Source of the DNA: Pinus tabuliformis | Taxonomy: Eukaryota > Streptophyta > Pinopsida > Pinales > Pinaceae | Reading direction: 5' to 3' | DNA length: 64,000 nt | Assembly (NCBI GenBank): GCA_031772625.1 | Contig: CM062805.1 | Location: 798,501,119-798,565,118, forward strand | Shown: piece after piece, positions 56,660 through 64,000 of the stretch | Numbering within the stretch: position 1 is the first letter of the stretch | Layout of the letters: the number at the start of each line of letters is the position of its first letter | Program-made: the position numbers and the translations under genes | The notes under the pieces: model-generated | Told to the model about the DNA's origin: nothing | The model's database searches: none | The model's input: only the letters and a program-made list of their open reading frames with translations

Positions 56660-56971
56660 CTTCTTGTCGACATCAGCTCACTATCCAAGAAGTTGATCTA
56701 GGAACACCCCCTCAGTACTTTGAAGCTTGCATGCCTCAATGGCAAGTTTCTCACTTCCGGCGATAGGTATACATTAATGACCTTCGACCGGGAGACTTTG
56801 CGTGGTGTTCGACGTCAGATCCTATATTCACGCCACGTGAATTGTGCTGCAGTACCTTGAGGGTCATCATCATTATCGGTGATTCCTCTCGCGCTTGTTA
56901 ACAGTTTACATTATTGACTGGTAATCAAGCGATGTCTTTCCATGTTCGACTCCAAGAAATTCTCACATGGA
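56660..56971 (+). other. Structured RNA module, copy 2
   Basis: CTTCTTG/CAAGAAG (56660-56692, loop TCGACATCAGCTCACTATC); CTTGC/GCAAG (56726-56746); CTTCCGG/CCGGGAG (56754-56794, loop with ATACATTAATG); CGTGG/CCACG (56801-56837, loop with TTCGACGTCAG); CGCTTG/CAAGCG (56892-56931, loop TTAAC...GGTAAT); TCCATGT/ACATGGA (56939-56971, loop TCGACTCC). Order and loops match 10715-11027, while four of six stems are different sequences. An ATCATCCT/AGGATGAT hairpin follows at 57086-57107. Confidence 0.7.
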
Positions 56972-57332
56972 TCGACTTGTACTTAGTGTGAAGATCGGAA
57001 GTTTGAAGACCCCAGATCTAGTTTCATCCATCCGGGTTGCGATATATATTCAGGAGATAAAAACATAGACATGTGCAGCAGATGATCATCCTACTAAAAG
57101 GATGATAATTAAAAGCAGAGAATTATCAGTCTGCTATCAGACGATCGTCTGTTTATGTACAGCAAATGTATTTATAAAGCTGAGCATGGGAAATGCCCGC
57201 ATCAGCTAGATCATGAAAATAAAGTATGAAAAGATAATGTATTGTATTGTATTTTGTTACAGGTCACCTCCCGGCGATTGAATGAACTTCGGATCCTCCT
57301 AATAAAGCATTTCACCCGATAAACGACCTCAT

Positions 57333-57347
57333 ACTTTAGGGGGCAAC
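57333..57347 (+). promoter_or_regulatory. Polypurine tract of the nested element
   Basis: TTTAGGGGGCAAC directly precedes TGTTATAG at 57348. Confidence 0.65.
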
Positions 57348-58396
57348 TGTTATAGACATTTTTGTGCCTTACAGCATAGAGCATGAAATGTCAATAATCT
57401 AAGGGATCCAAAGTCCCTAAACAAGTTCTTCTTACCCTTAGAGGAACAAGGTCAGCAAACCACAGCACTGCAAGTCAGTTCTCCACTGAAAAACACTCAA
57501 AAACAGGTCAGTTTTGGATCATTGCAGCTGCTCCACTAGGCATCTGCGCTGCATAGTAGGTACAACAAAGGCTACCTGCGTTGCATAGCAAGTAGAACAA
57601 AGGCTACCTGCGTTGGGCGTACTTGGACATGTGGAGGAATCTTTTTCTCAAAGTGCCAGTGCCCAGGAAGCTTCTAAAAAGACACTTGATGATAAGATTC
57701 GCCTAATGATGAGTTAAGAGCTTCTAAAACTCCAAGTGGAAGACAGAAACTCCGAGTGAAGAACTGAAGAACAACTGGAGTTGAAGAGGACAACAAGTCA
57801 CACATCAAGCTGACTTATCTTCACTCCAAAACTCTATATAAGGATCTCATCCCATGGGATCTAGGAGAGGCCGGAATTTAGTGCAAAGAATTGCTGTTGG
57901 TTTACAGTTGTGAGCATTGGGTGATTGCTTGAGGGAGGTGAAGAAGAGATTTCTCTCCGTCGGGAAGGTGATGCTGGATTGGACCTCTCATGGTTGTATC
58001 ACCGCCTGAACCTTACTTCCATATATTAATAAAGCATTTGAGGTTCTTCTATTCGCATGTGTTTCAATGATGCATTGTCTTACTTGCGTATTTGATTTAT
58101 GCTAATCCTTGAATCAGTTATGAATGCATGCCCCTTGTAGTTTCCTTTCTTTGTCTTGTTTGCAGGATCTCGTGTAGCTGGGCCCGTGAAAAGACTTGGA
58201 GCTAGGAGCAAGCGGCAATCAAAGGAGATTGGATCGACCATTTGCGCAAGACATCGGTAAGTGGATCTCTTCCTTTTATCTCTTGCATGTCATAAAGAAG
58301 AAACTTTAGATAGCTTTGCTTTCAGCTGTTGCTAAGGAACTGTCACCCTTAGAGTGGGTTAGGGTCATTCCGAGTTGGATACTTTCCCCTACAACA
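57348..58396 (+). repeat. 3' LTR of the nested element
   Basis: Same length as 50272-51320, with about six substitutions by eye. Confidence 0.9.
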
Positions 58397-58401
58397 GTAT
58401 A
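58397..58401 (+). repeat. Target-site duplication of the nested element, right (GTATA)
   Basis: Matches 50267-50271. Confidence 0.85.
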
Positions 58402-59203
58402 TCCTCACGGCAACAGATTATTTTACTAAACGGGTAGAAGCAGTGCCTCTCAAGATAGCTAATTCTGAAAACATTATTGAATTCATAGATCAATTTATCA
58501 TCACTAGGTTTGGATTGCCAACGGCCTTAATGTTTGATAATGCATCATACTTTTCTGGAAATACAATGACTGAGTTTGCACTTAAAAGAGGGTTCAAACT
58601 GAAGTATTTGCCAACTACTATCCGCAAGGTAATGGGTTGGCTGAATCAACAAACAAAAACCTAATCAGGATTATTAAAAGAACAGTCGACCAAAACCAAA
58701 AGAATTGGCACAAATCACTGGTAAATGCTTTATGGGCAGATAGAATTACGAAGAAAGCTTCAATCGGCACTTCTCCCTTTAATTTAGTTTATGGGAAAGA
58801 AGTGGTTCTTCCAACTCACTTAGTCATTCCCTCTTTGTCTTTAGTACAACACATCGATGAAGTATCTACTTCCTCCTTACAATTGAGACAAATGGAAATA
58901 ATCAAACTAGAAGAACGACGAGAAAAAGCTAAGAAAACCCATGCTCACCACCAAGCGCTAATAAAATCCTCTTTCGACTCAAGCATAATGACCAGAAAAA
59001 GCTTTCAGATGGGAGATTTAGTTTTAAAATGGGATAAGGCTCATGAAGAAAAGGGCAAACATACGAAATTTCAGAAGTTGTGGCTTGGTCCTTTTCAGAT
59101 TGTAGAAGTCATAGGCCTCTCGACGTTTATGTTGCAGGATTTGGCAGGTAGAAGAGATTCTTTGCCTGTGAATGGACAGATTCTTAAAATGTATTTTCCA
59201 TAG
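58402..59203 (+). CDS. Integrase core and C-terminus of the outer element (frameshifted)
   Basis: Continues the polyprotein cut at 50271: LTATDYFTKRVEAVPLK, ITRFGLPTALMFDNASYF (second catalytic Asp), KRGFKLKYLPTT. Near 58612-58624 the frame shifts: the proper continuation YYPQGNGLAESTNKNLI (catalytic Glu) is in the frame ending at 59203. The C-terminus has SPFNLVYGKEVVLPTHL and FQMGDLVLKWDKAHEEKGKH, KLWLGPFQIVEV, typical of the gypsy integrase tail. The shift looks like a one-base loss. With the D in WGLDIIG upstream, the DDE triad is complete across the three fragments. Confidence 0.85.
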
Positions 59204-60314
59204 AAGATCATTCTTCTATTTTTGTAGGATAGTTTTAGTTTTTTTTTATTATTTATTTATTTGTTTTTCTCTTTCTTATAAATAAAACCGGTTGTAAATG
59301 ATCATCAAAAAGGATTCATGAAAGAGCACACCAATTCTCTATCAGATTTTGATTTCGCTTGTACAAATAGCAAAACTTTTCGAAAAATCTGATTTTTATT
59401 ATTGACAAATAGAGTTAACTTTAGCCTGAATATGATATTAGTTTCAACCTCTCAAAAAACTTTGATGAAAGCAACCTTTGGTAAAAAATTGTTTTATGTC
59501 ATCATAATGAAAGGTATCATCAATAATAAAATAAATATTCTCAGTAAAGCTATTGTTTTCAAAGTCTATTATTATCGTCCAGAGCTTTCTTAAGGAAAAA
59601 CAATGACTTCCTCCCTGCTAAAGGAAACCGCAGCATTCAGAGAAACAATCCGAGAAAACACTATATCTCAAATAATAAGAGGTCTCATCACGAGCTGGCT
59701 TATCATGATCACAAATATTATAACTTGCTGACTTTGCCAATACTGTCTATCAAAACAGGGCAATGACTCAAGATTGTTGCAATCAAAAGACAAGGGGTCT
59801 CATCACGAGCAAGCTTGTTCAGCAAAAGTGTAAATCAAGTGAATGAGCGTGTCATAATTTGGCCACCAAACCAAGACATTATTCTTTAGAGAATAAAAAA
59901 GGAAAAAGTGTCAAAAAGGATTTTTCTCTGAAATGTTGTAAATAACCTCAAGCAGGAAAAAGGATCATTGCTGGATAACATGGTAACCTTGTCGAGGCTA
60001 TGGACGCTTGCGGGCAGCAGAGGCTCTACCTACGACAAATGAGCATATTTTAAAGCCAGTACGCAGAGAAGACCTTATTTTATCTTTAAAAAAGACCGAG
60101 TAATGTCTGGTGTGAATGCAAGAACTAAGCCTAAGGAAGCAGACAATTGAAATAAAAAAAAAAAAGGTTGAGACAAAGTATCATTGACAGGATAAGGGGT
60201 AATCTACTCTATCTGTCCATAACAAAATTTAGACATATGAAAATTTTTCTGTTTCGGAAGTGGAAATGTCAATAGAAAAGCAGAGATAACTGGTTCTTCA
60301 CAGTGAATCGCCAT
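59204..60314 (+). other. 3' untranslated region of the outer element
   Basis: Noncoding. GGTCTCATCACGAGC occurs at about 59681 and 59799. No clear polypurine tract directly abuts the LTR at 60315; the nearest purine runs are about 100-180 bases upstream. Confidence 0.5.
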
Positions 60315-62507
60315 TGTTGTGGTCACCAACGACCCCCCTCTTTGTTTGATATTAGCAATAACACCAAGCAAAGGGGGACCCTTAACAAAAAATCCAAAAA
60401 ATATTTGTATCAAATTTTTGTATTTAACTCCCTAAAAGCTATATCGCATCGCAAAGAGAGAGTGAAGCGTTTTCCTATGCACATAAATAAGCTGCAAAGA
60501 AGCGACGCGAAATTCATCGCATCGCATATTTTGAAAGCGCTCTTAAAAGAAAAACCTAAGGAATCACGACGGCCGATATGCGACATCGCATATCGCAACG
60601 TCGCCTAAGCAGCGCACAGTGATCAAATGAAAAATGTGATCTTGCGATTTGCGATCTTACAAACTGCGATCTTGCGATTTGCGATCTGCGATGAATGAGA
60701 CTATCAATTGCTGCGATGACACCTCTCGACATCGCAATCCTCGATGCTGTGATGCGAATCGCAGAAACCACTCATCGCAAAGTTTCCTTGGCATGATCTG
60801 TAAACCCAAAATTGAGCGCGCACCTTAAGGGAAATTAATGATTGTACGCCTGAGTATCCAAGGATGATCGTGTTGCGTTTTTCGAAGAGTCAAGTCATTA
60901 TGAGTGTCATGATTATGCATTCATTGGAACTTAAATCTTTCATGTCAATCTTTTCGTCATTTCTCTTTTCCTTTGCGTAAACTATAAGGCATCAACTAAT
61001 ATAAATCTATATGCAGGAAACATCTAAGGAAAAGGGGAAAGCGAAAATACTAGGAGAACAGAGAGGAGATGCCTTCGCAAATGGATGCCGCATGCAGCAG
61101 GACCGCGGATTCTAGAGTATCACTCAACAGACACTGAACAAAATAGACTATCCAAGACTCAGAGTCAAAGGCGCACAAAAGCAGCATGTTTGCAAAAGAT
61201 CCTGAAGCTCAGACTGGGTAAAGCAAAAAGAAAAACGCTAAAGAGGGAGGACGCTCCAGAAAAGCCTGGAACAAATAACAGAAGAAATTTTTAATACGGA
61301 AGATTGTTCAGGAAACGAAATCCCTAATTCATTGAGTCATTCGCACAGTCGGAAACCGAAATAGCAACAGCACAATCAGTTTGAAAGAAATCTAGGTTAT
61401 ACTAAGTATACACACAACAAATACACCCAGCCAGAGGAAGATTTTCGAAAATATCTTCTAGTTTGTCAGAAAGAGGTGCCAGTTTTTGTTATTTCTACTT
61501 TTATCACTCAAACAAAAGGAAAAGACAACCAACCAACTCTTTCCAGGCGAACCTTGCATTGCTTACAGCACTAAGGAGCAGATACAGAAACGGTTAGAAA
61601 TTACATTCAATTTTTAGAAATAAATTTGTTTTAGTAAAAGGGCGGTCATTTGAAGCCGTTTCCTAAATTTGTGTAATTAAGATTAGTTAGTTAGTAGTAT
61701 TTAACCCTTCTCATGGCATTTGGAGAAGGGTCCGGAAATTTGTCAAAAAACTTGTCCTCAGAACATACACTTTTGCACCCTCGGAGGGGGTTTTTGATGA
61801 ATGGATGGATCGAGATTTATTTATGTTTGCATTTTAATGTCTGCTACTGATGTTGCACTTCTGTACTCTTAGTAGATATTAGAACAAGTAGAGATAAATC
61901 GTTATTGCTTGAAGTTTGTGAGTGAAATCAGTCATAAATGGTACTTTTATCTCTTGATTAATTTCTGCTTATATTCTTAGAGTGATATACAACTGAGTTG
62001 TTGATATGTTAATGTATGAATGTGTGGGTTACCATTTGGCACTTTTGTACGGTGGAGTCATTTATTTGTGCTTGACATATGAATAACTTATTATGCGATA
62101 TGTTGTTCACAACTGTTTTGCCTAACTTCTTATGCAGAATGGTTTATCTTAATTGATTTATATTCTTATGATAGTTGAATGATCTTTATTACCAGTTATT
62201 GTATGAAATCTTTTTAGATCGCATGATGAAAGAGTTCTACCCCGGGTTAGTGTAGATTAGATGTGTTGTTTTTCTTAGATTACAGTAGCATAGAGTCAGT
62301 TTAGAGTTTAGAATTAAATTAGCTTAAAATTACCTCTAGATTAGCATCATCAAAATCTACACACACACACACATCCTTTAGATTGGGAAGCTGGTCCCAT
62401 TATCCCCAGTCGGACCCGCTACACCAAACGGGCAAGGAACCGCCAACCAGGTTCCGGACCGGGTGGGTATCCCCCTTGTTGTTGACCCGATTTTAAGTCC
62501 CTCAACA
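60315..62507 (+). repeat. 3' LTR of the outer element
   Basis: 2193 bp, aligned to 42854-45053 with scattered transitions and a short deletion in the TGCGATT repeat. Confidence 0.9.
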
Positions 62508-62512
62508 GATAC
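62508..62512 (+). repeat. Target-site duplication, right (GATAC)
   Basis: Matches 42849-42853. Confidence 0.85.
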
Positions 62513-63990
62513 ATAGGATCGTCTGTAGATACCTGGTCATGCCATGTGTAGAAGCTATTGAATGGATAATTACACATATGGATGACTCACACCTTGTGCT
62601 ACGCAGTGAAAGTGGCGGACACCTCTCCACCTATTATGGTGAGGATATGTAGACATATTATAAGATAATAAAGCCCAATGAATATGCAAATGATGCTTTT
62701 TACACAATATGGGCTAACCTCGACACGACTGATTTTATCAAGCAATGTTGTCGAGAAGGCGCCAAGTTTCACCATCGCCTAATAGCAATCTATCCGACAA
62801 AGATCTTGAGAGACATATATCAATATTTGATAACTATGTATTGCTAGATGTTTGGGCACAAGAATGTTGAGGTACTCCAAGAGAATTGGATAAATACACT
62901 CAATCTGTTGGTGAACCGTGGAAAATATTTTAATTGGGCAGATATATTATCATTTGAGTTGCAGTAACGAATGGGGTGGGTCAAATCATCTTTGGAAGAA
63001 AATCAAGCTCTATAATTTTACATCTCTGCACATCTCTTAGACGATATCTATGCATGATATGCATTCCTGAAGTTGTATTGGAATTGGACTCCTAAAGATA
63101 ATTTCCCAGTTTATGTCCACTATAGGGTGTTATCATAAGGAAGCTTCAGAGGTACGTACGATAGATTGTATGAACACTTTTTTCAACCATATTTCACCTA
63201 ATATTCAAGACTGATCTGCCATGCATGACAGATCAAGTGAAGGAGTATCTTCAAGATATTGTGGGCTTGTTTGTAGCTCTTGAGGGAACTTACATTAGAT
63301 GCTTCGGATGTCAAACAACCCCTCATTTGATGCCGCAATATGTGACAAACAAGGTGGTCATTCAAGAGGTGGAAAATCAGCTGGACAAGGGACCATTGGG
63401 AACCCTTCAGAGGAGGAAGAAAATCACTTGGCCCATATTTCCATTAAGGATCATATTATATAAAAGTCACTGTACATTGGTAACCAAAAGTGAATATTTG
63501 AGTCACCTACACTTCGCCACCAAATATTTCCATGCATATGATCCTAGGCAAATTCTTGAACATCATTGTGAAAGGATCAGGCATAATACAAGGTATTCAT
63601 TAATATGTCAACCAAAGGATGAAAAGATAAAGAACTGGTAAAATGCTAGAATGAAGACACATCCATACATGAACATCAATTCACCTCATGATGCACCATC
63701 TCAATAATCTCAGGAGTAGGAACAGGAGGAGGAGGAAACAATACCTCAAGTAAAGAAGTTAGCTCCCAGGAAAAGGATCAGGTACCCATCAGGCGAGAGC
63801 AACATAAAATGGAAATTTGATCCTCTAAATATAGGAGCTACACAAAAAAAACCAAAGAGGAGAGAAGGATAAGAATGAGAATGAGAAGAATAGGAGAGCA
63901 GGAAGCAAGATGAATTTCTTGAGACAAAATTGGTAGAAGAAGAATAAAGGAGATAGATAGAGGAAGAACAATAGAGGCAGTCTCAGGAGG
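62513..63990 (+). pseudogene. Unknown decayed ORF, main part
   Basis: Joined to 42853 it reads KKFRIHRIVCRYLVMPCVEA, WIITHMDDSHLVLRSESG, NEYANDAFYTIWANLDTTDF, NWADILSFELQ*RMGW, DDIYA*YAFLKLYWNWTPKD, GTYDRLYEHFFQPYF, then after a frame break VKEYLQDIVGLFVALEGTYI and an open 138 codons to 63641. It ends in basic KKLAPRKRIRYPSGE and an acidic, purine-rich tail. Most stops are TAG or TAA at sites where Gln, Trp or Arg would fit, as expected from decay of methylated cytosines. The family is unknown. Confidence 0.5.
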
Positions 63991-64000
63991 ATGAAGTCGT

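Larger units (their letters stand above)
50272..58396 (+). mobile_element. Nested non-autonomous LTR element encoding only zinc knuckles and protease
   Basis: 1049-bp LTRs differing at about six positions by eye, primer site, polypurine tract and GTATA duplication. The internal 6 kb encodes a CCHC protein and an aspartic protease but no RT, RNase H or integrase. The untranslated parts, about 1.7 kb before and 2.7 kb after the coding region, hold repeated RNA structures. Gag-only or gag-pro elements of this design (TR-GAG-like) need an autonomous partner, plausibly an Ogre/Tat relative with the same primer site. Confidence 0.85.
42854..62507 (+). mobile_element. Complete 19.7-kb Ty3/gypsy element, Tat-like, with a nested element
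   Basis: 2.2-kb LTRs (about 2% different by eye), 5-bp target duplication GATAC, primer site, a long open gag-pol, integrase resuming after an 8.1-kb nested element, and a 3' untranslated region. Without the nested element it would be about 11.5 kb. The only coding defects seen are the insertion and one frameshift in integrase, so it was active not long ago. Confidence 0.9.

Noticed and set aside
1..64000. CRISPR arrays, bacterial operons or rRNA genes
   Set aside because: No regularly spaced identical repeats with unique spacers, no Shine-Dalgarno-led gene runs and no rRNA motifs; the context is plant nuclear.

Overview
The window reads as plant nuclear DNA made almost entirely of nested LTR retrotransposons. 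The evidence is tRNA-type primer-binding sites next to LTRs, Ty3/gypsy polyproteins of chromovirus and Tat-like type, a tRNA-derived SINE, and captured fragments of two plant genes (SABRE/KIP and neutral ceramidase). Low GC and dense nesting suggest a large-genome seed plant, perhaps a gymnosperm, but the species cannot be fixed. I see no ordinary intact host gene, rRNA, tRNA or CRISPR array.

Layout. 1-9559: end of one LTR-element internal region, carrying an open chimeric ORF of shuffled SABRE fragments plus neutral ceramidase, then a 1310-bp LTR, a noncoding internal region and a second near-identical LTR. 9560-13275: 3' end of a different element, with structured 3' untranslated RNA, a polypurine tract and an LTR whose end sits exactly in the integrase of the next element. 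13276-20141: decayed minus-strand Ty3/gypsy element (four zinc knuckles, protease, a second gag-like domain, RT, RNase H, start of integrase, 5' LTR). 20142-22254: remnant of a minus-strand element with an Ogre/Tat-like primer site. 22255-28302: decayed coiled-coil coding remnant split by an old minus-strand chromovirus (22856-27882). 28303-29822: LTR, primer site and truncated gag. 29823-39210: noncoding minus-strand element with about 2-kb LTRs, holding a SINE with perfect target duplications and a 2-kb insertion with short inverted ends. 39211-42853 and 62513-64000: flanking sequence, including an 80-bp minisatellite and an unknown decayed ORF. 42854-62507: a complete 19.7-kb element with 2.2-kb LTRs and 5-bp target duplications (GATAC). 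Its 1730-residue gag-pol is cut in the integrase by a second complete element (50272-58396, target duplication GTATA) that encodes only zinc knuckles and a protease.

The most unusual signal is RNA structure. The noncoding parts of the 50272-58396 element hold about eleven interleaved-complement (H-type pseudoknot) units whose stems differ in sequence but keep pairing, while loop motifs such as CTCGTTAAAA and GGGATTA recur. A separate module of six stem-loops lies in the same order near the 3' ends of two otherwise different elements (10715-11027 and 56660-56971), with conserved loops and compensatory stem changes. More hairpins with varying stems and constant loops occur just before a polypurine tract (11533-11718) and inside two LTR families. 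Together these suggest that non-autonomous elements here keep a set of RNA structures, plausibly for packaging, translation or reverse transcription by proteins supplied in trans. The pairing is seen directly; the function is inference.
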